Below are positions 20,494 through 34,600 of a stretch of DNA of 64,000 nt, in pieces. The position numbers were made by a program, and so were the translations under genes. The DNA lies in the NCBI GenBank assembly GCA_016802295.1, contig JAESIW010000207.1:885978-949977 (forward strand), given 5' to 3'. Position 1 is the stretch's first letter, and every line of letters begins with the position of its first letter. This DNA is from Brachionus rotundiformis (taxonomy: Eukaryota; Rotifera; Eurotatoria; Ploima; Brachionidae). A model generated the notes under the pieces. It searched no databases and was not told where the DNA came from. It saw only the letters and a program-made list of their open reading frames with translations.

Positions 20494-23238
20494 TTATAAT
20501 TTTTTGAATTTTGTCAGATCACAATAAGTTTCAATGAGATGTTCACATTTTGTAAATGCGGCTCTCTTCAAACAGCTGCACGACTTCAAGTCAAAAAAAC
20601 TGTTTGCTTGACATTTTAGCGCTTTGGTACTCTCTTTTCCACTGATGCTTGCCTCATCGCAAAAATAATATCTGGAACAGTCCAATGGATCTCTGTAAAG
20701 ACCTTTCTTTTTGTTGACACAATTGAATGACTCGCTTAGGCTTAATGAAAAAAATTTTTCCGGCTGCTGACTCAATAACAACAAAAGATCATTTCTAATC
20801 CGATTTTGCTTAACTAATTCAAAATCGGCGTCCGACTCGTCAAGTAAATTGACCTCCTCCTTAAGCACATAGAAAACATTTGCATTCACTGAGCTCTGAA
20901 TTCGCGAGTTTTTCAACATTATCTTTTCTTTCTTATTTACATTAGATGAGTACCACTCTGGTAAATAGTCCATAAGCAGTGACATGCTATTCTTAATCAA
21001 TGGATAGGAACCTTGGTTGCAAAATTTTCCACTAAAGTCATCCATGTCTATCGACCAGATGAATATGCCTCCCAACTTTTTGGCCACTACATACGCAGTC
21101 TTAAAACAAAACATTATGTCATTAGCTATAGATAAAATTCTAAAACTACTTACTCTTAATTGAAAGCTCTTTATGTCGTCATAACTTATCCAGTCGAAAT
21201 TTTGATGTAAATAGTGACTTTTGCTTTGAGGTTGCCAAACTTGGCTCCAATTTTTGTTTCTTTTTAATTCACAAATTTCATAGAAGCTCAAAAATCCGGC
21301 TGTTTGAGTGTAGCTGCCTGTCAAAACGTCTTTCTGAATCGTTTCAGATAAAAGACCTGATCTTTTTTTGTCTTTTAGATGAAATGACCTTCCATAAGCA
21401 GGTAGACCTATTAAATAAAATAAAATAAATTTGATCAAATATTATCTTAAAAAGCTTAAAACCCAGAACGAGCTTATGAGGTGGACATCCATTTTTGATC
21501 CTTTTTAAAAAAAATAATCAAGAATTGGTTAATTAATATTGGAAAATTTGTACCAATATGTCACCGCCCAGTCCTGATTGAACTGTGTTTCGCGCCCGGT
21601 AGCATTTTCATGGTTGTATAAAGGAGCATTTAGCCCGGTTTTATCATCCCTATTAAAAAAAAAACATTTAAAATAAAAATCAAATTACTTTTTTGTTTAC
21701 TTTCTTACCAATTACCATGAAAATCAAATCTAAAAATTAGAAAAAATAAAAAAATATCAAAATTTTCAATTTAAATTTTACGCCATTAAATTTATAAAGT
21801 CTAATTCATTAGCTATCTTTTTGACCTCATAGCCTTGGTCAATTCTCTTTTTACCAGCTGCTACAGCTATTGATAAAATTAGATGATCTTGATCGTCCTC
21901 CAATGACTCATCATTTATTTTTTGTCTAAACTCTTTAATCAATTTGGTAAAATTCGGCTTATCGGTAGCATCACCGCCCCTGTCTCCCGGAAATTCCCAA
22001 TCTTAAAACACAAAATATTAAATATCATTATCAAAATTAAATTTTTTCTATATTATTGTTTTAATTTAACCATTTAAATATACAAGTTAAAATATTTTTC
22101 AAAAAATAATCTAGCTGAATATAATTTTTTTTACTGAAACATAATTTATCTTTTTTAAGTATTGATAAAAATTAAAATACCCAAATCGATTCCGTCAAAG
22201 TTATAGAATCGTAAAAATCTAATTGCGTGAGTAATAAATTTTTTTCTCGATTGTTTATGTTTAACCATGGCACTAAATTCTTCACTTGCCATACTAAAAA
22301 AAAATTATCAATATTACTTTATTAAAATTAATAACTTGACTCAATTACTTCCAACCACCAATAGCAAGCATGGTCTTCAGCTTGGGATTTTTATATTTCA
22401 AATCGTTAATTCTCTTGTACATTTCCTCGTCGTTTTCCTCAATTGTTCGAATTGTGAGTGTATTTTTATCAATGTAAGCAAAGGCATAGATAATGTGTGT
22501 ACATAAGAATGGGTCTACGTTTTCAGGAAGAAATCGTGCTGATCCTGGTCTGTACTGGCTCCAATTGGTTACATAGCAGATTTTTTTATACTTATACAAT
22601 TGGTCTAAATCTACCACAGGTCTTCTAGATTTGTTTTTTCGACTCTTCTTCTTTGATTTTATTCTTGGCACGTTCATTTTTTGGTTCCTATTTAGCTTGA
22701 TCGGAACAACAATATAAGCATACTCGCTTTGATCACTGTTCATCAACTCGTAGCTATCATTTGAAGAGCGGAAGTCTCTCATTTTTTCGGGCAAGTCTTT
22801 GGCAAACATGGTGACCAACTGCTTTTCTCCTGGAAGAAATTTTAGCTCTTTTTTTACTTCTTTAGTGGTGGAGGTTGTGTAAATAGTTGAAGTTGTTGTC
22901 TCAACATCTGATTGGCACGAATGCCAAGGCAGAGACCAGACACATTTTTGGAACTTTTCGTCGAAAATTAGACCACGGGCACATTTAAAGACTTTGCTCG
23001 TGGACGATTTGCTATTTGGAAAGCACAATTGGTAGAAACAGGGTCCAGCATCATTGATGCACATTGAACTCTTTGGTTGTGTATCTTGATGGAAAAGACT
23101 GCCAATCACATAAATATAGAACATTTTCATCTACTTACCGAGATCTTTTTTCAGAAAAAATGTATTGAATCTATGCTGGCCGCCAACGCATACCAAGGTG
23201 CATATAAAAATAAAAGCCAATTCGAACAATTGCCGCAT
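20494..23238 (-). CDS. GH18 chitinase with N- and C-terminal CBM14 domains
   Basis: Nine exons: 23238-23139, 23084-22349, 22293-22181, 22001-21782, 21729-21709, 21649-21554, 21500-21463, 21407-21154 and 21099-20494 give 727 aa with all phases consistent. Exon 1 encodes a signal peptide (LFELAFIFICTLVCVGG). A CBM14-like Cys cluster precedes a basic linker; the GH18 barrel starts ICYVTNWSQYRPG and contains FDGIDLDWE, so the catalytic DxxDxDxE is intact. A C-terminal CBM14 (NCVNKKKGLYRDPLDCSRYYFC) follows. It should hydrolyse chitin outside the cell. Exon 5 is only 21 nt, and the last intron (54 nt) has no stop and is a multiple of three. Confidence 0.88.
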
Positions 23239-24981
23239 GCTACTTTGGATTCAAATTTTTTCCAAATTGATATTTTTTAAATTAATGACCAATTTAAGAC
23301 CTAAAAATGTTTAAATTATTTTTAAAAATGAAGGCAACTGAGTAAATATTTATATAAGGAAAATCAGGTATTAACTTAAGTATTTTAATCAATTAATTAA
23401 TTCAATTGTAAATAATTTAGAGCCTGGTATAGTAAATTACTAACATCAATCTAAATTTTTTTTGCTAAATCTCGAATGCAAATATCTAATCTTTCTGATC
23501 AGTACTAATATACGAAAACTCGTCCCCTTGTTCATTTGATCTTTCCTAAAACTAATTGATATTTAGAATTTTAATTAAGTAAGAGTTGATTTAAATTTTC
23601 AAATAGTACTAATCTTTTCGATGAATTCAATAGCTTATCTAAGTGAATTATATGTTTTTTGAGGTATTAAAAACTAATCTATCACTTTGAAGTTTACACA
23701 ATTCTAATAGGAAAATTTCATTGTCACACATTGATAACAAGAGATTTTAAAAATCTTCGTTTTAATTAATTCATGTGATTAGTTTCGTTTTATGAATGTA
23801 AATCTTTTAAATTCTTTAAAAAAATAACCTAATAATAAATAAACTTCATAAAAAATTTAAAAGATAATTTTTGCTTGTAAGATGTGAAGACTTTTTTTTA
23901 TTATCTATCATTTACATGGATCAAAAGATTTCTTACGGATATTCAGGTGGCTTCTTAATCGTGATAAAATGTGTTCAATATTTGTCATTCTACTGTCAGA
24001 ATTCAGAACCACTTAAGCGATGTTGAAATCCAAGTATCATATATTTTTTCCTAAAAATTGTTTAGAATCGGATTTTTTTATTTCTTTTATCATGTTTGTT
24101 CTTCTCTGGCAAAACAATTAAATCACTTTAATGTAAAAGGAAGAGTTTTATTCAAAAATATCATGAAATGCAAACACTCAAAGCTATTTGAGTTAACTTT
24201 GTCATTTGATTTTCAAGTTTAAGTATAAAATATTTATTTTAGATTAAATTAATGTTTTGATTCTATTAAACTAGATTTTAAATTTTTGGATATTAAGAAA
24301 AAAAATCTTTAAATGATTGCTTTTTTATTGAAAATTTAAATATGATTTTAAAAGTAAATAAAAAAAAAATTTTTAATTTAAAAAATTATTTGAAAAATTG
24401 CCACAATAACAAAATAAATTATGTTTGCCAACATTTCTAATCAAATAATTGGTACACACATTTTACAACTAAACTTGTTCGCTATCATTTGAGCTATTTG
24501 ATGATTAACTTGGTTTGAAATTTATTTTTGACCATGCAAGGTTTGACCAGCATATATTGCTAAATGTTTAACTTTTATATGTCTATATTTGAACAAACGC
24601 TGTCTTAAAACAATCATAAAACTCGCCTTATCTAATCCTGACCAAAATAGATCATACTGTATTCGGATGAATTTTAATTTGCATACAATAGATAAATAAA
24701 AAATAATCCTCAAAATAAATTCAAATAGGAAAACATGGTTCATGGAGATAAAAATGTTTGTAGAACAACAGTGTACTTATTTACATACTCTAAATCCAAA
24801 TAAAAAGTTATTTTTACTTGATTTTCAATGTGATTAAACAAAGAACAGATAAGGACAAGATTATGTTAAATCACTAAACTTCATGTTTGCACAACATTTA
24901 CTTTAAGCTCTGACCATAGAATAAAAACTGAACCAAATATTTGCAAGTCTTTTTCCAATCAAAATCAATTCATTACATATA
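23239..24981. other. Divergent promoter region between two chitinase-family genes
   Basis: About 1.7 kb separates the two start codons, which point away from each other. I see no gene and no clear element; shared regulation is possible but not shown. Confidence 0.5.
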
Positions 24982-27847
24982 ATGATTAAATCATCAAAAC
25001 ATTTGACCAAAATCGGTACATTGGTGCTAATTATCCTTTTTCCCATAGTATTGTCAAAAAGTAAAGAAAATTCAAAATTGTGTAGGGATCCCTTTAATTG
25101 CCAGACTTATTCATCATGCAACAATGATCAAGAAAACGTTGGTGATTGCTCAAATAACTTGGTATTTAGCAATGATCTACAAAAGTGTGTACCGGCAGTT
25201 TCAATCGAAGATTTCCAGTGCATCATTTTGGCAAAGTATTTGTCCGAGAACAAGAATATCAGCAAAAAGAAATTTTCATCGCTGGTAAAGTCTAGAAAGA
25301 ATCAAACAAAAAAACCACACTCAAGCGAATATATAATTGAAGACACTGCCGACGACGGCAACACTTACAAGCGAATGTGTGTGGTAACCAATTGGTCACA
25401 ATTTCGGCCAGGTCGTGGACGATTTAGCTTTGATTTTATAGACCCGACCCTCTGTAATCATGTTATATATGCCTCTGTTAAGGTGGTTGAAGCCGAATAT
25501 GATGATTACTATGATTCGGAAGAGTTTGAAATTCAAGCTATACAGCACAATGAAATGGATTTGTACCATAAATTAAAAGCTTTAAAAAAACAAAATCCAT
25601 CTCTTAAGTTAATCCTTAGGATAACTGACGAAAATGGTCGTGTTTATTCAAAATTATCCAAAAGCTTTGATACAAGATTGAACTTTTGCCGAAATTTACT
25701 CGAATACTTGGAAGATAATGGTTTTGATGGCGCCGAAATTGAGTGGAGATGGCCAGCAGGATCATCAGGCATTCCAGCAGACAAAGAAAATTTTATCCTC
25801 CTACTTAAAGTAAGCTGTATTTTATTAATTCTATTCGCTTAACTTTATTAAAATATATGATAAATTTTAAACTAAAAATTAATTTTTGTTTCAAACATTT
25901 TCAATTACTACTAATAATAAATTTTTTCTAATCATTAATTAGATAATAAACAAATTAATAATTAACTAAAAAATTTATATTTATTAAAATTGCCAAAAAT
26001 AAAGTGTATCATAAAAATTAATTAATTTTTTGCCAGGATTTGCGATTTAAATTTTCTTCCAAATACATAATTGGTATTGTCATGTCGCCACTGATGGAAC
26101 GCATTCAGTCTTACAATCTCCTCGAAGTTAACAACTTGGTTGATTATGTAAATGCAGAAACATTTGATTTTTACGGTCCGTGGAATAAAAAAACTGGCTT
26201 GATGTCTCCTCTGGGAAAAATGAATGAGCAAATTTTACAAGAAGTTTATATGAACATTGAGGGTTCAATTGGTTTTATGAAATCTCAGGGCCTTGCATTG
26301 GAAAAAATTGTTCTAGGGCTGGCAGCATATTCGCGGAGTTTTACTCTTCAGCACCCGATGGCTAATCGAATCAACGATTTGACTTCAGGAAATGGTTTTA
26401 GTGGAAGTTTTACAAAGACAAACGGAATGCTGGCTTATTATGAGCTTTGTGAGGCCACCAAACATGGTAAATGGACTGAAAAATGGCATCCTTTGGCTCA
26501 AGTTCCATTTATGTATCAGCAAACTGAATGGATATCGTATGAAAATAAAGAGAGTTTGGCTAAAAAAGTATTTTTAATCTATCTTGTAAATTATTAAAAT
26601 AATAAATTATCAAGGTTGAGTTTGTCAAAACAAATAATCTCGCTGGTGCTTGTGTCTACTCAATTGATTTGGATGACTTTCGAGGACTTTTTTGTAAACA
26701 AGGTGCATATCCATTTTTAAAAATGTCTTTGGGTTTGTTGGCTACATGGTATCGCAAGCCGAACAATAGCTCGACTGAATTGTCTTCTTCTAATCAAGCC
26801 AAGTCCAACAACACTCAATCTAGTTCCAGAACAAAAATATCAATTTGGAATGAATCAAGATCAAAAATGCTTAAAAAAATGACATCTTTGTTAAATTTAG
26901 ATTTGAATGAAGAAGAGCCAGAGGAAAAACATGAATCTGGGCCTAAAGTTTCTTTTGTATTAATTACCCCAAGAGCTTTGGTAAAAAAATCTGAAAATGA
27001 CAAAAGAGAGAGTGAAAAGTCTAAAAATATTGATCCTAATTGGCAGGAATCTGAAACAAGTGCAGACCATCATGAGGTTAAAGAATTCTCACCATTGATT
27101 GACCGCTCTAGAAAAGGTCCACTTATTTCTGTTCTAAAGACATTTACTTCTGAAAAAAATGACTTAAATCAAATGCAGCCTGTCGCACTAAAACTTGTTT
27201 CTGACCAATTTGAACCGACTTTTTTTTCTCAAAAATTAACTCAAAATCAGAACTTGGAAACAAATGTAACCAATGTTAACTCAAAAAGCAAATGTGATGG
27301 AAAAATGAATGGTATTTATCGTGAAGAAAATGATTGTAGTTCGTTCTTTGTATGCGAAAATACAGCAAAGATAAAGCTGCACGAATTTCGCTGTCCCGAT
27401 GGTTTGATATTTAGCATGCGTGACTGTACATGTGATTGGCCAAGGATTGACTCACCATGTACTATCCCGCTACGGGAAACTTTTTGCAAAGCCACTGGTA
27501 CAAAAATTCAACAAAAAACTGACCCTGTCTTTACCAAATTTACAAATGCCATCAGTCAAACAACAAAAACTGCTTTATCTTCGCCAATTGCTTCGCACCA
27601 AATTACGCAAGCAATTTTGAACAGTGATATTTTTACTTGTACGAATAAACAACAGGGCACTTATCCAGATCCGTACGATTGTACCAAATTTTATTATTGT
27701 CAGCCAATGTCCAACAAAGCCAAGATATTAACTCACGAGTTCAAGTGTCCCCATGGTTTGCAATTCAATGTTCACATTTGTAGATGCGATTGGCCTGTGA
27801 ACAACAATTGTAGAATACCAAATTTTATATCTTATCCTTGTTGGTAA
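24982..27847 (+). CDS. Chitinase-like protein with lost catalytic acid, CBM14 domains
   Basis: Exons 24982-25809, 26037-26567 and 26615-27847 (all phase 0) give 863 aa. A signal peptide (IGTLVLIILFPIVLS) and a degenerate Cys-rich N-terminal domain precede the GH18 fold (MCVVTNWSQFRPGRGRF). The catalytic block reads FDGAEIEWRW: the middle Asp residues are Glu and the acid Glu is Arg, so hydrolysis is not expected. A Ser/Lys-rich linker leads to two CBM14 domains (CDGKMNGIYREENDCSSFFVC; CTNKQQGTYPDPYDCTKFYYC). It probably binds chitin without cutting it, as insect IDGF and vertebrate chitolectins do. Confidence 0.9.
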
Positions 27848-28856
27848 TTGGACAACTTGCTTGGAAATATAAATACTCTTAACTATATTTATTTTAATTT
27901 TTTTCTAGATTATTTTTAAGGAAATCATACAATTTAAAATCTTATCTTAATTGAATAAAAAATGTAAATAAAATTTTTTATTAAAAAATTTATATTAAAG
28001 AGCTTGAAATCTATAAATTATAAAAAGCATTTTATTTTAACAATTAATTTTATTAAGATCTTATATTATGAGATTATTTTGTCACAAATTGAGATAAAAT
28101 TTTAAAAAATTTCAGTTTATACGGGATCAGTTTTCAAAAATGTCATAAACTAATTTTTATTTAATGATTCGAATTTTAAAAATCTTTTTAAATATTTTTA
28201 AAATATATTTTAAAAGGCTTTCAAAAATTCAAGCTAAAATTATTATAAAATATTAAAAAAATTAAAATTTTATGAAAATTTCGTTTCTATGAGTTAATAT
28301 TCGAATACAAAAATAATATCTACGATTACCAAGTATCACAATAACAATTAAATATTAATTTAAAATAATGAGCATTCCCTAATTTAAAATCTAATGATAA
28401 AACAAATAAAATCAACATCATAAATTGCGCATTTCTGATTTTTAATGTTTGATATCACCTTTCATTAGAAAAACTAAACAACATCATAAATAAAGGATTT
28501 ATCTTTTTTTACCATGAAAAATAAATTTTTTATTTAGTTATATTTTTTTGGAAATATAATTAAACCAAAATGATTATTAAAAAAATTGCTTAGTTCAGTT
28601 CCATAAAATTTTTTTAATTCATTATATAACTAACCATTTTATTAAGCTCAACTTGTTGACTAACAATAAAAAAAATCCATAAATCAACTTTATTTATTAA
28701 ATTTTTAAAGTCAAATAATTAACTTAAATAATTTTTGTTTAAAATAAAAATTAAAGTTTACACAATTTAAAATAAGGTTTTTAATTTATAATCTAATTGC
28801 TATAGATAAATTAGTTCAAATGGAATTTAAAATACACAATAATTTTGACTTGGTTT
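27848..28856. other. Intergenic
   Basis: AT-rich sequence between two convergent genes; nothing recognised. Confidence 0.5.
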
Positions 28857-31681
28857 TCAGGATTGAAAAATGCTTGTACCACTCAACAGCCCGCTGAATT
28901 CTAAAACAAAATTAATTTAAATCAAATAGTCTTTAACTTAATTTTATATTTTTTTTCACGTACCACTGAGGTCAATTTTTCCATCGCCATTCTTATCTGC
29001 TGCCTTTATCATGTCTTTGACTTCGTCGTCTGTCAAATTTTCGCCAATATTTTGCATGGTCTTCTTTATTTCATCGGCTGAAATGTATCCATTGCCATCT
29101 ATGTCAAAAATATCAAAAGTCTTCTTAACTTCATCTTCGGCACTCGAAGGCTTAATGTGGGTCTGAGTCATCATTTGGATAAATTCATCGTAATCCACAT
29201 AGCCATTCTGGTTCTTATCGACCACTTGGATCATTGATTTAACCTCCTTTTCGGACGTCTTCAAGCCCAGATACTTCATCACTTGAAATAGCTCGCTTTC
29301 GGAAATCTTGTGATCTCCGTTCTTGTCAAACATGGTAAATGCTGCCTTTAGATCTGGAAAAAAATAAATCTAATTTCAAAAGCACGAATATTTTCTTAAA
29401 TACCCATTAGCTGAGAAGTGGTAAACAGCTGCACAAATTTGCGGTAATTGGCTATATTTGGTGACTGACTGGCTGAATTGGACTGAGACTGCGAGCGGCT
29501 GCGTTTGCCAGGTTCCTTGCTGTTGGTCCTAATATTAATTTTGCTATTTATTGACTTGTTTGATCGGCTTAAATCTTTTCGAATATTGGCGCTGGTTCTC
29601 AAGTTTGGACTCGGCGCACAAAACTCACTGCTTTTTATAAAATACCAATTTTAATTTAAGTTGTTAAATTTAAAAAAAAATATTTTTTTCATTCTCTCTC
29701 TCTCTTTTTCTCTCTCAATATTAACTTAACTCTTGGACCAAGATTCTAATAATAATAAACAACAATTTATTTACCTGTTTATGGTTTCACTTGGTGCATT
29801 TTTTTTATACAAATTGAACATATTAGCAAATTCTTAAAATTAAAAAATAACATTTTATATGTAATTATATTTTATTTTGATTCAAAAAAAATAAAACAAG
29901 ATCCTTCATTTGTCATACTTTAGACGTAATTAAGATAATTGACTGAAAATAAAACTTGACTTACGTCTTTTGTTGAGCAAATTTTGAATTTCGTAAGTAA
30001 AAATTTTCATTTTTTTATAAATTTTAAAAATGAATTTAAACAATAATAAAAAAAAGCGGAAATAAAAATCAGGCTCAGTTAGTCATTAAATATGTGAAAT
30101 ATAATGATTCACAAAATATCAATTTGGTTTAGTTTTACTCACCTTCAAAATCGATAAAGCCATTGTTGTCAAGATCGGCTGCCTTGAGCATGTGATCAAT
30201 GTCATTTTCGGTTATCTCTTCATCAGGAAAAAGATTGCACATAACAAAGCTCAGCTCATGTTTGGTAATTTTGCCATCATTGTCTTTGTCGAATTGTTCA
30301 AAAATTAGCTTCATGTTGGACATGATCAATTCGGAATAGTCACTGCGAAATTTGTTCATGTCATAGTCAGGGTTAGACTCGTGGCTGTTCTGTGAGCCGG
30401 TCTTGGCAAACTCTTGGCTAGTTTCACTCGGCGACATTGTCTGACTAGAACCAGCACTTTTAATAATATTCATAAACTCATCAAATTCAATTGCTCCGTT
30501 CTCTTAATTAAAATAGAAATCAATCAATTTGTTACTTCAATAAACAGCTCTTAGCTAAGGATAAAAATTTAAGCTAATAATCCTACATATTTATAAAAAA
30601 GTTTATAAAAATCAATTTATTTATTTTTTAGTTTGGTAATGATGACTTACTGTTGTCATCAAATTTTTCAAACGCGATGCGAATTTGCTCCAATGACGGC
30701 ATTTCCAGTTCATTTTGCAAAAATTGGTAAGAGTCCATGATTGCTTGCACGTCCTCTATGGTTATGGAGCCGTCATGATCACGGTCAAATATACAAAATA
30801 CTTTATTCAGTGCTAAATTGAAAATTTTTAGTTATCAAATATTTCAAAGTTTATTAATTAATTCTTATCTAATTAAATAAAATTTTAATTTTTAATTAAA
30901 AAAAAACTTTATCGAATGCTTATCAACTAAAAAGCAATTGTTCATTACAATAAATTAATTGGCTATGAACATTATTACATTTTATATTTAATTTTTTAGG
31001 AAACTTTTTGCATTTTGATGAGTCTGATTTAATAAATAAAAATAAATAGACAAGATAATTACTCTCTAAGTTTAAATTAGTGTTTTCTTGTGTAAATTTT
31101 TGATTAGATTCAATTGACAAAGATTTATAGTTGTTTAAATTGGACGTTTGGTAATCAAAGTAATTTTTCTGTGCTTGACCAATGTTAACCTGTGGTGAAT
31201 CGGTTGAATTAGACTTGAATCTAAAGCTTAGTCGCTTTATAAAACTGTTCGACTTGGTCCTGGACTCTGAGCGGCCCATTTTTTCCCACTTTGTTATATT
31301 GCTTGTATTGGAGCTTTTTCGAGAGCTGTGCATAGAGCTTTTTATATTCTTTTTCTTATCTACATTCATTTTCTCATTTCGATTAAAACTATTTACCTGG
31401 TTGGTGCAAGACAAATGTGTGTTTGAATTGGCTTTATTTTTTCTTAGATTAAGATTCGACATCAAGTGATCAAATGATGTAAATAAGGACTTATCATTCA
31501 AATTGTCCGAGCTGTGCCGGTAGGACTTTTTGCTCTTGGCAGGTTGGCTGGTAATTTCTTGCATGCCGTTTTCTTTCGCATTCATTTTGGCAATTTCACT
31601 ATAGACCCTAGTTGTACCATTACAATGCAGACCATTTCCGATTTTGTTCTTGTTTGTACGATTATCTATATCATAATGCAT
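28857..31681 (-). CDS. Eight-EF-hand protein made of two calmodulin-like units
   Basis: Exons 31681-31063, 30812-30651, 30502-30143, 29832-29775, 29630-29404, 29353-28964 and 28900-28857 give 619 aa. The start is ATG 31681. A long Ser/Asn/Lys-rich N-terminal region (about 205 aa) precedes EF loops at 216-227, 258-269, 332-343 and 370-381, then a Ser/Arg linker (RSRSQSQSNS), then loops at 485-496 (His replaces Gly6), 521-532, 559-570 and 595-606. Each tetrad is bounded by phase-1 introns. It is probably a Ca2+ sensor or buffer; the partner is unknown. An acceptor-like TTCAAG lies 7 nt before the ATG, so a further 5' exon or trans-splicing is possible. Confidence 0.82.
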
Positions 31682-34600
31682 AGACACTTGAATACAAAAA
31701 AAATTTGAAATATCTGAGTCTAAATCCTTGTTGTGAGAACGCTTTCGAAATGATAGTTAGTTTGAAAGCGATTTGCTAATCTTATCTCTATTTTTAAAGG
31801 TAAGATAGATCATAGTATAAATTAAGTTCATATATTGAAAGTAGAAATGCTTGGTTATATAATCTAATGATAAAAAGAGCTTTTTTTAGGAATGCTAATT
31901 TCTATTTTATGCCGATTGTTCACCTTTAGACACTGTCGCTTTTGAATAAATTATATTTTATTCAGAACGCTTATCTAGAACCAAGCATTTCAGAAGGCTT
32001 CACCAATTATTTAGATGCAAAAATAATTTGCTATCATATCTGCATATGCTGCTTTTCTAATTAAAATTCATTAAGCTATAGATTACTGCTAAACGAAACT
32101 AAACAAAACTAAATGAGTCCATCTAACACACACTAAACCATTTTTAATGCCAGTAGATTTTATTTGTTTGGTTCAAATTTGCATCAAAAATCAATAATTT
32201 ACATTGCCTTAATCCTTTCATTTATGTATTATAATTAAAAATATATAAATTTAGAATATGATCTTGCTTTCCAATATAAATTTAATGATTATTGTCTAAA
32301 AATCGCTTTCAGGAACATGTCATGTCTATGTTTAAAACTATTTTTTCCGTCCTTAGCAAGATAATGTGTGTGTTTGTGGAAAAATCTATCTAATTTCTAA
32401 CAAAAGTTCCAATACCTCAAACAACAACTAAATTTGTATCAAATAAAGCTCAAACTAATTTGGCAATATAGCTTTATTATTATTTAACATGATATTTTAG
32501 CGCATAGAATAGAAGCTTTAGCTTTGATTAAAAATGATTAGGTCTCAACATGAATTTCCAAAGCCAAGCCATTTAGATAAATGAATATGAAGTTTTTTTT
32601 TTATTTTTTTAAATAGCAATTAGAAATTTTAGATAAACTAGTCTCTCTCAGAAAATCCAAAGCCTTCTTCAAAACAAGCTTAATTAGATTGGAAATTAGT
32701 CTTCAAAATGATGACGCTTAATACAATTTTTTTGTTAATTTTAGTTATTGAGCATATTTCGATAGCATGTGATAGTTCTACATATGAATTCTATCACATT
32801 TTATAAAGTTTTGTTGAGCAAAAAAATTTTGTTTATATGCCTTCATTTAGTTTATTATTTGATATAAAATCCCTAGCCAAACACTTAAAAATTGAATGAG
32901 TCTAATTTGATGAAAGCTAAAAAACTCAACTGCAAAATGCTACTGAATCTAAATAGCGCTCTAGAGAAAATACTTGTATAGATAAATTAAGATTCTAATC
33001 AAATTTTAATTACGAGATTTTGCATTTAAATTAAGTTTTATTGATCTATTTAGTGAATAAAATCTATAACATTCTCATTTCCCTTTTATGTATATTTTTC
33101 CGCCTAGCATTTAAAGCAATTTTTCCCTATTTTGCATTTAACCAGACCTGGGAATTGAATGGAATTAAATGAGAAAAAAAATTTGATTTTTTTTTATTAT
33201 TCTCCTAATGAAAAAGATTTGAATTAAAGTTCCTTTGGCTTTTTTGTTTTTCAAATTTTCAAATTAATGATATAACCATTAATCATAAAATACATTATAT
33301 ATTATATGTATACTGCAACACCTACAACAGAAAATTTATAAAATCAAAATTTCGTAGGTATGACAAAAAGTGCTCAAAATAATTGATGTTTATCTAATTT
33401 TCATAATATTTAGCCAAACTTGTCTTACATTTATTACCCAATTTGCATAATTCCTTTATGTTATATAAAAGCACTTTTAATATTTAATATTTTTAAAAAT
33501 CACAACCTAAGTACCTTGTCTTTCTAGACATTGACAATATTTATATTTAATAATTGCTTGATTTTAAATTATTAAGTCCTCAAGTTTCAAAAGGAGCAAA
33601 TTTTTCTATTTTTATTTTCTCAATAACAAAAAAACTACTCACTCAATAATAAATTTATTTTAAAATTTGATAGACTTTTTTATTAAACCCGGATAACAAA
33701 ATCCTATCTGTATAAGTCCTGATAAGCCTCGTTTAGAAGACAATAAATCATCAATATCCATGTAGATTATTATATTTATTTAAAGAGATTGTCCAGCGCT
33801 TAATCGTGGCTGAAAAAAAAAAACCTAAAATTTGCCACAATTCTCCTACTTCGATCGATAATTTATGTTTTATTATAATTTTAAAGAATTGGAAGATTTT
33901 AATTAAAAATAAAATAATCCAAAATTCTTGGATAAACTAAAATTGTCTAGGGAGCTTGTGAGAACGACTAAAAACACACACATTTATACAATAATTTGGC
34001 AATTTTCTAATTAAGTTTGCTATTATGGATTCTTAAAGCAGTTGCTTTAAAAACAACAGCTTCTTACTTACTCTTGTTTTTATTTCCTTAACAAAATCGA
34101 TTTTTATTGCATAAGAATTAATTTTTTAAATGCTCATTTAAATCTTCTACCATATTTTTGCCAGCTTACCTCTCTTAAATTAATTGGTCGGAACATTTCT
34201 AGCCGAAAATCGATGACGTAAATCAGAATTAAAAATAATTCCCTATGACGTTAATCAAGGTATTAAAAAGTTAAAGTAAACAAAAATATTGTTATATTCC
34301 CAGTACTAAAGCGAACTATTTGAGATAAATTTGAGTTAACTTTTATGAAACAAAAAAAAAATTGGAAAAATAATTTGAATTCAATTAAAAATTAATTACC
34401 TTCATTTTCACTCGGAATTTTCATACTTATTCGGAAATAGATCTGAAAAAACAAAAATTTTAATTCCTTTAATTAAAATACTTGAATAAAACTTAAGTTC
34501 TATCATAAAAATAAAAATAGAATGTCAACTCTTGACATAAAAGGAAAAACATTATTAAAATAAAAAAATTCGCTAATTATTTAGCTGAGTAAATTAATAT

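Noticed and set aside
24522..24743. Minus-strand ORF of 73 codons in the chitinase promoter region
   Set aside because: Starts are AT-rich chance; no splice sites giving a longer product and no recognisable motif.
29965..30011. Possible alternative first exon (ATG followed by a strong GTAAGT donor) inside the eight-EF-hand gene
   Set aside because: It ends in phase 2, but the next exon needs phase 1; joining them gives a stop after two codons.
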